Assembly (NCBI RefSeq): GCF_014636175.1 | Contig: NZ_BMDW01000015.1 | Location: forward strand, 1 to 64,000 | Length of the DNA stretch: 64,000 bases | DNA from: Sphingomonas psychrolutea | GTDB taxonomy: Bacteria; Pseudomonadota; Alphaproteobacteria; Sphingomonadales; Sphingomonadaceae | Direction of reading: 5' to 3' | Shown here: positions 52,294 to 60,527 of the stretch, in pieces | Layout of the letters: each line of letters opens with the position of its first letter | Numbering within the stretch: the first letter of the stretch is position 1 | Position numbers and translations under genes: made by a program | Notes under the pieces: generated by a model | Told to the model about the DNA's origin: nothing | What the model saw: the letters and a program-made list of their open reading frames with translations, nothing else | Databases searched by the model: none

Positions 52294-54348
52294 TCACGGC
52301 AACCCGCGCGCCAGTTCCTCGAGCCAGACCCGCGCCGTTCCGTCCGACGGTGCCCGCCAGTCGCCGCGCGGGCTGAGCGCCCCGCCGCTTGAGACCTTCG
52401 GCCCATTGGGGATCGCCGAGCGTTTGAACTGGCTCGTCGCGAAGAAGCGCACGAGAAACTTCTCCAGCCAACCGGCGATCGTCGGCAGATCGTACGCCGC
52501 CCGCGCCGCCGGCGGGAAATCGCGCGGCCACTGCCCCGCGGTTGCATCGCGCCAGGCGTGCAGCGCAAGGAAGGCGATCTTCGACGGCGCCATGCCGTGC
52601 CGCACGACATGATGCAGGAAGAAATCGTTAAGCGGATACGGCCCGATCTTCGCTTCAGTGCTCTGGATCGCGCCGTCGGCCCCGGCGGGCACCAGCTCGG
52701 GTGAAATCTCGGTGCCAAGAATCGCTTCGAGGATCGCGTCGGTCTCGCGGTCATATTGGTCGGTGCGGATGCACCAGCGAATCAGGAACTGGATCAGCGT
52801 TTTGGGGACGCCGGCGTTCACCGCATAATGGCTCATTTGATCGCCGACACCGTAGGTGCACCAGCCGAGCGCCAACTCCGACAGGTCACCCGTGCCGACC
52901 ACCAGCCCGCCGCGCTGATTGGCGAGGCGGAAGAGATAATCGGTGCGCAAGCCCGCCTGCACATTTTCGAAGGTCACGTCATAGACCGGTTCACCGCTGG
53001 CGAACGGGTGACCCATATCGGCGAGCATTTGCGTCGCGGCGGGACGAATGTCGATTTCGTCGCCGTCGACGCCGAGCGCGCGCATCAGCGCCCAGGCATT
53101 GTCTTTGGTCGCATCGCTCGTCGCGAAACCCGGCATGGTGAAGCCGAGGATGCGGCTGCGCGGTAGCCCGAGCCGGTCCATCGCCTTGGCCGCGACGATC
53201 AGCGCGTGGGTCGAATCGAGCCCGCCCGATACGCCGATCACGAGCCGCTCGGCATGCGCGGCTTCGAACCGCTTCAAGATACCCTCGACCTGAATGTTGA
53301 AAGCCTCGTAGCAATCTTGATCGAGCTTTTCAGGCGTGTCGGGCACGAACGGGAAACGGCCTTGTTCGCGCAGCAGGCCGATATCGGCGAAGCTAGGCTG
53401 GTGCGTGAAGCTGACCCGGCGGAAACGCTTCTCCGGATCGTCGGCGAGGCGCGCGGCGTCGTTGAAGGTACCGACCCGCATCCGTTCTTGCGCGATCCGC
53501 TCGGCGTCGACATCGGCGAGGACGAGTTTGGACTCGCGCCCGAAACGGGTCGATTCGGTGAGCAATTCGCCGAGTTCGTGGATCATGCCCTGGCCGTCCC
53601 ACGCCAGATCGGTCGTGCTTTCGCCGGGGCCAGCCGCGGAGAAGACATAGGCACAGATCGCGCGCGCAGACTGTGCCGCGCACAGCATCGCCCGCTCGCG
53701 CGCCTTGCCGACCACGATATTGGAGGCGGAGAGATTGCAGCAGATCAGCGCGCCTGCCAGCGCACCCATCGTCGAGGGCGGGGTGGGGGCCCAGAAATCC
53801 TCGCAGATTTCGGCGTGGAAGATGAAATGCGGCAAGTCGCTCGCGGCGAAAATCAGGTCGGTGCCGAAGGGTGCCGTCTGTCCGGCGAGCGTGATCTCGC
53901 AGTCGCCGGTCATCCCCGCGCCGCTCGCAAACCAGCGTTTCTCATAATATTCGCGGTAATTGGGCAGGAAAATCTTTGGCACCACGCCCAGGATGCGCCC
54001 GCGCGCGATCACCACCGCGCAATTGTACAGCCGCCCGTTGCGCGGCAGCGCCGCCCCCACCAGCAGCACCGGCCGCAGCTTGGCGCTCGCCGCCACCACT
54101 GCGCCGATCGCCGCTTCGGTCGCGCGATGCTGCGCGGTCTGCAAATGCAGATCGTCGATCGCATAGGACGTGATGTTGAGCTCGGGGAACACTAGCAAGT
54201 CCGCACCCCTAGCGTGGCCGTCCTTCGCCAGCGCGATCACCGCCTCGGCATTGGCGACGGGGTCCCCAACGCTGGCGCGCGGGGTGCAGGCACCGACGCG
54301 CACGAAGCCGTGGGTGTGGATCGAATGGAACGGGTGCGGCTTCGCCAT
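52294..54348 (-). CDS. nadE: Glutamine-dependent NAD+ synthetase
   Basis: 684 residues, the two-domain glutamine-using type. The N-terminal nitrilase-like glutaminase domain has the triad E56 (LLVFPELNITSY), K125 (VPKIFLPNYREYYEKRWF) and C182 (FHAEICEDFW), at positions like those of the mycobacterial enzyme. Ammonia is passed to the C-terminal synthetase domain, whose ATP loop is SGGLDST and which amidates deamido-NAD+ to NAD+. GTGDLSELALGWCTYGVGDQMSHY is the conserved substrate loop. Length fits the family (about 680). Divergent from the ModE-like gene. Confidence 0.96.
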   Translation of the reverse strand: MAKPHPFHSIHTHGFVRVGACTPRASVGDPVANAEAVIALAKDGHARGADLLVFPELNITSYAIDDLHLQTAQHRATEAAIGAVVAASAKLRPVLLVGAALPRNGRLYNCAVVIARGRILGVVPKIFLPNYREYYEKRWFASGAGMTGDCEITLAGQTAPFGTDLIFAASDLPHFIFHAEICEDFWAPTPPSTMGALAGALICCNLSASNIVVGKARERAMLCAAQSARAICAYVFSAAGPGESTTDLAWDGQGMIHELGELLTESTRFGRESKLVLADVDAERIAQERMRVGTFNDAARLADDPEKRFRRVSFTHQPSFADIGLLREQGRFPFVPDTPEKLDQDCYEAFNIQVEGILKRFEAAHAERLVIGVSGGLDSTHALIVAAKAMDRLGLPRSRILGFTMPGFATSDATKDNAWALMRALGVDGDEIDIRPAATQMLADMGHPFASGEPVYDVTFENVQAGLRTDYLFRLANQRGGLVVGTGDLSELALGWCTYGVGDQMSHYAVNAGVPKTLIQFLIRWCIRTDQYDRETDAILEAILGTEISPELVPAGADGAIQSTEAKIGPYPLNDFFLHHVVRHGMAPSKIAFLALHAWRDATAGQWPRDFPPAARAAYDLPTIAGWLEKFLVRFFATSQFKRSAIPNGPKVSSGGALSPRGDWRAPSDGTARVWLEELARGLP

Positions 54349-54414
54349 GTCTGCGACCTAACGCGGTTTGCGCCGCTTTGCCACCTGCCAAGGTTTTGGG
54401 CTAGAACCCCGGCC

Positions 54415-54810
54415 ATGCGGGTCGGCAAGCTCAAGATCAAGGCGCAGCTCTATTGCGGCGACGAACTGGCGATGGGGCCGGGCAAGGCCGATCTGCTCGA
54501 GGCGATCGACCGCGCGGGATCGATCTCGGGCGCTGGCCGCGCGATGGGGATGAGCTACCGGCGCAGCTGGCTGCTGGTCGACAGCATGAACCGCTGCTGG
54601 CAAGAGAAACTGGTCGAGACGGTCGCGGGCGGCGGGCATGGGCGCGGGGCGTCACTCTCGCCGACGGGGCAGGCGGTGCTGGCGGCGTATCGGCGGCTCG
54701 AGGCTGGGCTGGCGGAGGCGGCGAGCGGGGCGGTGTTGGCAGAACTCGGCAATTTGCTGCGGGAGGCGCCGCTGCCGCCTACTTCGGCTGGGGTCGGTGA
54801 AGTTGCGTAA
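54415..54810 (+). CDS. ModE-like winged-helix regulator (orphan)
   Basis: 131 residues resembling the N-terminal DNA-binding domain of ModE: MGPGKADLLEAIDRAGSISGAGRAMGMSYRRSWLLVDSMN followed by GGGHGRGASLSPTGQAVLAAY. This is the LysR-like helix-turn-helix and dimerisation helix. The molybdate-binding domains are missing, so it may regulate without metal sensing, as other single-domain members do. No molybdate transport gene is in the window. The ATG at 54415 is set by family alignment. Divergent from nadE and followed by a palindromic repeat. Confidence 0.88.
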   Translation: MRVGKLKIKAQLYCGDELAMGPGKADLLEAIDRAGSISGAGRAMGMSYRRSWLLVDSMNRCWQEKLVETVAGGGHGRGASLSPTGQAVLAAYRRLEAGLAEAASGAVLAELGNLLREAPLPPTSAGVGEVA

Positions 54811-54839
54811 CTCGCGCTACGCCTGCACTTCCCTCCCTT

Positions 54840-54910
54840 TGTCATCTCCGCGAAAGCGGGGACCCATCACGTGCCGCCGGAGCTGGGTCCCCGCTTTCGC
54901 GGGGATGACA
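54840..54910. repeat. Palindromic repeat element, class A (copy 6, short form)
   Basis: 71-bp element between the ModE-like gene and hpnL (convergent). The left arm starts TGTCATCTCCGCGAAAGCGG and reaches GGACCCA. The right arm TGGGTCCCCGCTTTCGCGGG continues GATGACA. The same short form lies inside hpnB at 60633. Confidence 0.92.
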
Positions 54911-54935
54911 AAAAGCGGTGTGCGTCCGTGTGTCC

Positions 54936-55910
54936 TTAAGATACCACCCGCCGCGCTTCGCCGACCTGCCACGCCAGCAGCGCCGGGACCGCGATGATAA
55001 CGTCGCGCGCGCGCTTGAGCAGCGACAGGGCGAGCGCGGTCGCGGGCGGTAGGCCGACGAGCGGGCCGATTAGCACATAGGCAGCTTCCTGTACGCCGAT
55101 CGCGCCGGGAATCGCGAAGGCGACGCTGCGCAGCGTGAAGATCAGCGCTTCGATCATCAGCACCGCCCAGAGCGGCGTGCCCACGCCCATGAAGCGGAGC
55201 GCAATCCACGCCCCCGCCGCGCTTGCCAGCCAGGCGGCGAGGTTGAACAGGAAGGCGGCGATCACGCGTTTCGGCTCGCGGTAGATCAGATCGAGCTGGT
55301 CGCGGATCGCATCGGTCATCGCGACCGAACCGGGCAGGATGCGTGCGCCGAGCTTCCCCGCGAGCGCCAGCACCGGCTTTTGCGCGAAGACGAACAGCGC
55401 CATCAGTGCGACCATCGCGACGACCCCGCCGAGCGCGAGCGGCACAAGGCCCTGCTGCACCGACTGATCGGTCAGCACCATCAGCAGCACTGCGACCCCG
55501 GCCAGCGTGAAGAGCAATTGCGCCGCCATTTCGGTCGTGAGGTCGGCGATCATCGAAGCGTAGATCACCGGCTGCGGCACGCCGAACGCGGCCAGCGTCC
55601 GCGCACCGACGACGAGGCCGCCGAGCTGCGAAAAGGGCAGGATATCGGTCGCCGCCTCACGCGTGGTCCGTGCCCAGACGAAGCGTGCGGCGTGCGTGAC
55701 GGGTTCGCCGGGCGCGACCGAGACCCACGCCATGCCGAGTAACCCGAGCACGCCGCCTGACCACAGAACGAAGCTCGCCATGCCGACCCAGCCGATCGTC
55801 GCCATCGCGGTGGTGACTTGGGCGAGCCCGACGCTGCCGACGGTTGCGGCGGCGACGGCGAGGCCGATCATGGTCGCGAGCAGCAGCCCGATGTGCGCCG
55901 AGCGGTTCAC
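54936..55910 (-). CDS. hpnL: Hopanoid-associated membrane protein HpnL (LPG synthase TM-like)
   Basis: 324 residues with about eight transmembrane helices. FAIPGAIGVQEAAYVLIGPLVGLPPATALALSL and PFSQLGGLVVGARTLAAFGV match the flippase-like domain of lysylphosphatidylglycerol synthases and the hopanoid-associated HpnL group. It is probably involved in hopanoid transport or membrane placement; biochemical function is not established. The GTG start overlaps the hpnK stop by 4 bp (GTGA), making it the last gene of the hpnI-J-K-L operon. Confidence 0.88.
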   Translation of the reverse strand: MNRSAHIGLLLATMIGLAVAAATVGSVGLAQVTTAMATIGWVGMASFVLWSGGVLGLLGMAWVSVAPGEPVTHAARFVWARTTREAATDILPFSQLGGLVVGARTLAAFGVPQPVIYASMIADLTTEMAAQLLFTLAGVAVLLMVLTDQSVQQGLVPLALGGVVAMVALMALFVFAQKPVLALAGKLGARILPGSVAMTDAIRDQLDLIYREPKRVIAAFLFNLAAWLASAAGAWIALRFMGVGTPLWAVLMIEALIFTLRSVAFAIPGAIGVQEAAYVLIGPLVGLPPATALALSLLKRARDVIIAVPALLAWQVGEARRVVS

Positions 55911-56728
55911 AGATCGGCGAAGCGCGCGAGGGTGATGCCGCGCTCCGCCACGATCGCGCGCGCGGCGGGGTCGGTCAGCGCAGCGAGTTCGGCCTCATAC
56001 TGATAGGTTGGTGCCGATAGCGGGTAATGGCCGGTCGCGGGGTGGAGGTAGATTTCGTTCACCCCCTCGGGCAGCGTTTCGAGAATGCCGCGCAGGCGTT
56101 CCGCGTGCATTGCGCCCGACCAGGCGAGGCCGAAGGTGCGATCGGGTACTTTCACTCCGGCGGCGCGGGCCGTGCGCTGCACACGGCGCGCGAAGGGCTT
56201 GGCGATGTCGAAGCCACTGACCGGCTCGGCCAGCAGCGCGCGTTGCTCGACCGGTGCGCGCAGCGCCTTCATGCCGTGGCGCAAGCCCACCTTGATCAGG
56301 ATCGCGGCGATCACCGGGTGCAGATGCATATGCTTATGCGTGTTGACGTGATCGAGCTGCAGGCCGGTCGCGGCAAACAGCGCGAATTGCGCTTCGATCT
56401 CTGCTTCGAGCTGACGCCGCACCGCTGGGCGCGCGACGAGCGCGAGCGCGACGGGGAGCGATTCGATGCGGAATGCGCCGTGTTCGTCGACCAAGTCCGG
56501 AATTTGCTTGGGCGGCAGGGCAGGGGGCGTCTCCGCCAGCGCGACGTGCAGGCCCACGCCGAGTATCGGGTTCGCCCGTGCCCGTGCGACCGCGTCTGCC
56601 GCCGCCGTGCCCGTTACCATCAGGCTGGTGACGGTTAGGATGCCCTCACGGTGCGCTTGTTCGACCGCCTCGTTGACTTGGCGCGAGACGCCGAAATCGT
56701 CGGCGGTGATGATCGCGGTTTTGCTCAT
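55907..56728 (-). CDS. hpnK: Hopanoid biosynthesis deacetylase HpnK (ChbG/YdjC fold)
   Basis: 273 residues. ITADDFGVS (D10, D11) and THKHMHLHP supply the metal-binding Asp and His residues of the YdjC deacetylase fold, with GVGLHVALAE and NEIYLHPATGHYPLSAP as further conserved blocks. In Burkholderia HpnK removes the acetyl group from N-acetylglucosaminyl bacteriohopanetetrol made by HpnI. A palindromic repeat ends 2 bp before the ATG and provides GGGAGAGGGAG as the only ribosome binding site. hpnL is coupled downstream. Confidence 0.93.
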   Translation of the reverse strand: MSKTAIITADDFGVSRQVNEAVEQAHREGILTVTSLMVTGTAAADAVARARANPILGVGLHVALAETPPALPPKQIPDLVDEHGAFRIESLPVALALVARPAVRRQLEAEIEAQFALFAATGLQLDHVNTHKHMHLHPVIAAILIKVGLRHGMKALRAPVEQRALLAEPVSGFDIAKPFARRVQRTARAAGVKVPDRTFGLAWSGAMHAERLRGILETLPEGVNEIYLHPATGHYPLSAPTYQYEAELAALTDPAARAIVAERGITLARFADL

Positions 56729-56730
56729 TT

Positions 56731-56741
56731 CTCCCTCTCCC
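56731..56741 (-). promoter_or_regulatory. Ribosome binding site supplied by the repeat end
   Basis: On the minus strand the repeat ends GGGAGAGGGAG, followed by AA and the hpnK ATG. The core AGGG is 4 nt from the start codon. No other purine-rich site is present. Confidence 0.45.
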
Positions 56742-56860
56742 AGCTTGCGGGGAGAGGGCAGGGGAGAGGGGGAGTAACGCGGGCGTCGAGGTTGCGCACT
56801 GCCCCTCTCCCGACCTCGCTGCGCTCGGCCACCCTCTCCCCTGAAGGGGAGAGGGAGAGA
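56731..56860. repeat. Palindromic repeat element, class B (copy 6)
   Basis: 130-bp element between hpnJ and hpnK. The outer arms begin CTCCCTCTCCCAGCTTGCGG and end CTGAAGGGGAGAGGGAG. The inner part contains CGACCTCGCTGCGCTCGG followed by CCACCCTC, shared with the copy at 15548. It interrupts an otherwise tightly coupled operon. Confidence 0.88.
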
Positions 56861-56864
56861 TGCA

Positions 56865-58310
56865 TCACGCCGCCTCTTTCCGCCGCCGCAGGAAGTCGAA
56901 GAACTCGACGCCCTCGCGCAGACGGCGCTTCATCATCTGCCAATCGGTCAGCATCTCGCGCACGATTTCCCAGATCTTGGACGGGCGGAAGTAGAAGCGC
57001 TTGTAGAATTCCTCGACCTTGTCGAAAATGACCGCCGAGGACAGATGCGGGTAGGAAAGCTGGGCGATCTGGTTGCCGTCATCGGTCAACAGATCGTGGC
57101 TCTTGACGAACCAGCCATTCTCGATCGCCTGCTTGTACAGGAACGTGCCGGGATAGGGCGCCGCCAGCGACACCTGGATCGTGTGCGGATCGATTTCCTT
57201 GGCGTAATTGATCGTTTCCTCGATCGTCTCGAGCGTCTCGCCGGGCAGGCCGAGGATGAAGGTGCCGTGGATCGTCAGGCCGAGCGCATGCGCGTCCTTG
57301 GTGAATTGCCGCGCGACATCGACGCGCAGGCCCTTCTTGATGTTGTGCAAAATCTGCTGGTTGCCGCTTTCATAGCCGACCAGCAGCACGCGGCAGCCGC
57401 CTTCCTTCATCGCCTTCAGCACCGGATAGGGCACATTGGCCTTGGCGTTGCAGCCCCAGGTGACGCGGAAACCGGGCGTGCCGAAGCCCAATTTGCGCAG
57501 TTCGCCCGACAGTTCGACGACGAAGTCATGCGCATCGGCGAGCGTGTCGTCGTCGAAGAAAATTTCGTTGATCTCGGGCATTTCGCGGAGGATGTATTTC
57601 ACTTCCTCGATCACCTTGCCCGCGCTCTGGTGACGATAGCGGTGCCCGCTGATCGTCTGCGGCCACAGGCAGAAGGTGCAGCGGCTCTTGCAGCCGCGCC
57701 CGGTGTAGAACGAGATATAGGGGTGGCGCTGATAGCCGCCATAATATTTCGAGGTGTCGAGGTCGCGCTTATAGATTGGCGAGACCATCGGGAGGATGTC
57801 CATATCCGCGATCTGTGCGCGGTCCTTGTTGCGGATGATCTCACCATCGAGCCCGCGCCACGTGATGCCGTCGATGTCGGCGAAGGGGCGGCCCTCTGCG
57901 AGCTCGACGCAGGTGAAATCATATTCCTCGCGGCAGACGAGATCGATCGCCTCGCACGCCTCGAGGCTGGCCTTGTCCTCGATCATCACCTTGGCGCCAA
58001 CGAACGCGATGATGATCTTCGGATTGCGCTCCTTGATCAGGCGGGCAGTGCGGATGTCCTGGTTGAAGCTCGGCGTCGAGGTGTGGAGGATAACCAGATC
58101 GCGCGTGTCGAATTCATGCGCGATGTCCTCCCACGACTGTTCGTGCGCGGGCGCGTCGATCAGCTTCGATCCCTCGACCATCGCGGCGGGCTGCGCGATC
58201 CAGGTCGGATACCAGAAGGACTTCACCTCGCGCTTCATCTGATAGCGCGCACCGGCGCCGCCATCATAGCCGTCGAACGACGGTGCCTGCAGGAAAAGGG
58301 TGCGCATCAT
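56865..58310 (-). CDS. hpnJ: Hopanoid biosynthesis radical SAM protein HpnJ
   Basis: 481 residues. The N-terminal cobalamin-binding-like domain (about 1-160) begins MRTLFLQAPSFDGYDGGAGA. The radical SAM core has C207, C211 and C214 (GRGCKSRCTFCLWP) for the 4Fe-4S cluster, then EIFFDDDTLADAHDFVVEL and GYESGNQQILHNIKKGL. HpnJ contracts the glucosamine ring on bacteriohopanetetrol to the cyclitol ether, after HpnI and HpnK. The ATGATG start overlaps the hpnI stop by 4 bp. Confidence 0.95.
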   Translation of the reverse strand: MMRTLFLQAPSFDGYDGGAGARYQMKREVKSFWYPTWIAQPAAMVEGSKLIDAPAHEQSWEDIAHEFDTRDLVILHTSTPSFNQDIRTARLIKERNPKIIIAFVGAKVMIEDKASLEACEAIDLVCREEYDFTCVELAEGRPFADIDGITWRGLDGEIIRNKDRAQIADMDILPMVSPIYKRDLDTSKYYGGYQRHPYISFYTGRGCKSRCTFCLWPQTISGHRYRHQSAGKVIEEVKYILREMPEINEIFFDDDTLADAHDFVVELSGELRKLGFGTPGFRVTWGCNAKANVPYPVLKAMKEGGCRVLLVGYESGNQQILHNIKKGLRVDVARQFTKDAHALGLTIHGTFILGLPGETLETIEETINYAKEIDPHTIQVSLAAPYPGTFLYKQAIENGWFVKSHDLLTDDGNQIAQLSYPHLSSAVIFDKVEEFYKRFYFRPSKIWEIVREMLTDWQMMKRRLREGVEFFDFLRRRKEAA

Positions 58311-59470
58311 GCCCGTTGCTCCGTAGCGGCCGCAATTCGACCGTCGTCCTTCATTGTAAGCGTCGCCCCGCGCCAATCAACCGAGCGCACGAAGAAGCCC
58401 GCGATATAGACCGCAAAGCTCATCAGGTCATGCCCCGGCACCATCCAATACGGTGCGACCTGCTCCCCTACCGCCGCATCGACGGTTCGCACAACTACGA
58501 AGCGTGCGATCAGCGCTGCGAAGATCAGCATGAGGCCGATTGTGGGCGCATAGAGGCTCGCCAGACACGCCAGCGGCAGCGGGAGCGCGACGATCACGCC
58601 GACATAGGACCATAAGGCGACGCCGCGCACCGTCGCGTGCCAGCGTACCTCATGCCGCCACAGCGCGGCGAGGCTGGTTTCTTCAAAGGCATGCGTCACG
58701 AACATCGGCGGGACCGAGAGTGTGAGGCCCAGCGCGATCACCGCCTGGCCAATCGCGTGATCGTCGGCGAGCGTATCGGCAAAGCGCGCGAAGCCGCCGG
58801 TGCGATCTAGCGTCGCGCGGCGCAGCGCGATCGTCGATCCCATGCACGGATCGGCGAGTTTGTAAGCGACTGCGATCACGACCCCAATGATGAACTGGTA
58901 GGTCAGCCCCGCCGCGCCGAAGCGCGACCAGAAACCGGCATCGCCGCGGCCGCGGTACAGGCATGACACCAAGCCGACCCCCGGCCGATCGAGCGCGTCC
59001 AGAATGCGTGCCAGATAGTCCGGCGCGACCGCGATATCGCTGTCGCTGAGAACCAGAATGTCGTGCTGTGCCACCGCCATCATGTTGATGAGGTTGGAGA
59101 CCTTGCCGCTCGCGCCGTGGGACGTGGCGTCGATGACGAGATCGATTTGCGCCGCCGGAAAGGCCACCTGTAAGGCTTCGACGACGGCAATCGCCGGGTC
59201 GTCGGGGCGCTGGATGCCGCACACCATTTGCACCGGGCCATCATGGTCCTGCGCCAGGAAGGTCGCGAGATTGTCGAACAGGCGTGGTTCGGAGCCGTAA
59301 AGCGGCTTGAGCAACGTGACCGCGTCGCTGCAGCGCGGAGCGGCAGGCGGATTGGCGAAAAAGCGGCGTAGCGCATTGGCGGCGAACAGTTGGTAAACGA
59401 TACCCACCGCCGCCAGCGCGATCGCCAGCGAACCAAGCGTTGCGCCTGCAATAGCAAAAATATGCTCCAC
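58307..59470 (-). CDS. hpnI: Hopanoid biosynthesis glycosyltransferase HpnI
   Basis: 387 residues. An N-terminal helix (about 8-30) anchors a GT2 catalytic domain with LLKPLYGSEP, VLSDSDIAVAPDYLA (the DxD motif) and HEVRWHATVRG (the acceptor motif). Two to three C-terminal helices follow (about 285-365). It transfers N-acetylglucosamine to bacteriohopanetetrol at the inner membrane. The GTG start has GGGGAG 5 nt upstream. It is the first gene of the minus-strand hopanoid operon, only 46 bp from the divergent hpnA. Confidence 0.93.
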   Translation of the reverse strand: MEHIFAIAGATLGSLAIALAAVGIVYQLFAANALRRFFANPPAAPRCSDAVTLLKPLYGSEPRLFDNLATFLAQDHDGPVQMVCGIQRPDDPAIAVVEALQVAFPAAQIDLVIDATSHGASGKVSNLINMMAVAQHDILVLSDSDIAVAPDYLARILDALDRPGVGLVSCLYRGRGDAGFWSRFGAAGLTYQFIIGVVIAVAYKLADPCMGSTIALRRATLDRTGGFARFADTLADDHAIGQAVIALGLTLSVPPMFVTHAFEETSLAALWRHEVRWHATVRGVALWSYVGVIVALPLPLACLASLYAPTIGLMLIFAALIARFVVVRTVDAAVGEQVAPYWMVPGHDLMSFAVYIAGFFVRSVDWRGATLTMKDDGRIAAATEQRA

Positions 59471-59516
59471 GATTCTCCCCGTAGCGCCGCACCGTGTCGC
59501 AAGCTAGACCGCCGAA

Positions 59517-60527
59517 ATGAGTAGCGCCGACATCACGCTCGTCACGGGCGTTTCCGGGTTTGTCGGATCGGCGGTCGCGCGGCGGCTGGCGGCCGGGGGT
59601 GTCGCAGTGCGCGGGTTGGTGCGGGCGAGCAGCGCGCGGACCAATCTCGACGATTTTCCGGGACATCTGGTCGAAGGCGACGCGCGCGATCCCGGCGCAA
59701 TGGCCGAGGCGATGGCCGACGTGCGCTATCTCTACCATGTCGCCGCCGATTACCGGATCTGGGCGCGCGACCCTGAAGATATCGTGCGCAACAACCTCGC
59801 CAGCACGCGCACGGTGATGGACGCCGCGCTGGCGGCGGGGGTTGAGCGGATCGTCTATACCAGCAGCGTCGCGACGTTGCGGCCCGGTGATAGCGCTTCG
59901 GGGGGCCGCCCTGCCGACGAATCGCGCCCTGCCACGCCCGAACAAGCCGTCGGCGCGTATAAGCGTAGCAAGGTCGTGGCGGAGCGCCTGGTCGAGGCGA
60001 TGGTTGCCGAGCGGGGGCTGCCCGCGGTCATCGTCAATCCCTCGACCCCGATCGGCCCGCGCGACGCGCGCCCGACGCCGACTGGGCGAATCATCGTCGA
60101 GGCGGCATCGGGCCGAATGCCGGCCTTTGTCGAGAGCGGGCTGAACCTCGTCCATGTCGACGACGTTGCCGAGGGGCACCTTGCCGCGATGCTGCGCGGG
60201 CGAATCGGCGAACGCTATGTGCTGGGCGGGCAGGACGTCAGCTTGCAGGAGATGCTCGCGGTGGTGGCGGGGCTGGTTGGGCGTAAGGCTCCGACGATCC
60301 GCATCCCGACCGCGCCGCTGTTTCCGCTCGCCTGGGCCAATGAACAGCTTGCGCGCCTTACCGGCAAGGATCCGTTTCTGACGCTCGATTCGCTGCGCAT
60401 GGCGGCGCACGACATGTATTTTTCGAGTGCCAAGGCGGAAGCGGAACTGGGCTACCGCGCCGGGCCCTATCCCGAGGCGCTGGCCGATGCGATTGCGTGG
60501 TTCCGTCAGGCGGGAATGATCAGGTGA
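59517..60527 (+). CDS. hpnA: Hopanoid-associated sugar epimerase HpnA
   Basis: 336-residue extended SDR. The NAD motif is TGVSGFVGSAVARR (about 10-23), TSSVATLR is the catalytic Ser region, and Y-K-R-S-K (GAYKRSKVVAE) supplies the Tyr and Lys. VNPSTPIGPRDARPTPTGR and VHVDDVAEGHLAAM are typical of HpnA. It is named a sugar epimerase; its exact role in side-chain formation is not settled. First gene of the plus-strand hopanoid operon; no clear Shine-Dalgarno. Confidence 0.93.
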   Translation: MSSADITLVTGVSGFVGSAVARRLAAGGVAVRGLVRASSARTNLDDFPGHLVEGDARDPGAMAEAMADVRYLYHVAADYRIWARDPEDIVRNNLASTRTVMDAALAAGVERIVYTSSVATLRPGDSASGGRPADESRPATPEQAVGAYKRSKVVAERLVEAMVAERGLPAVIVNPSTPIGPRDARPTPTGRIIVEAASGRMPAFVESGLNLVHVDDVAEGHLAAMLRGRIGERYVLGGQDVSLQEMLAVVAGLVGRKAPTIRIPTAPLFPLAWANEQLARLTGKDPFLTLDSLRMAAHDMYFSSAKAEAELGYRAGPYPEALADAIAWFRQAGMIR

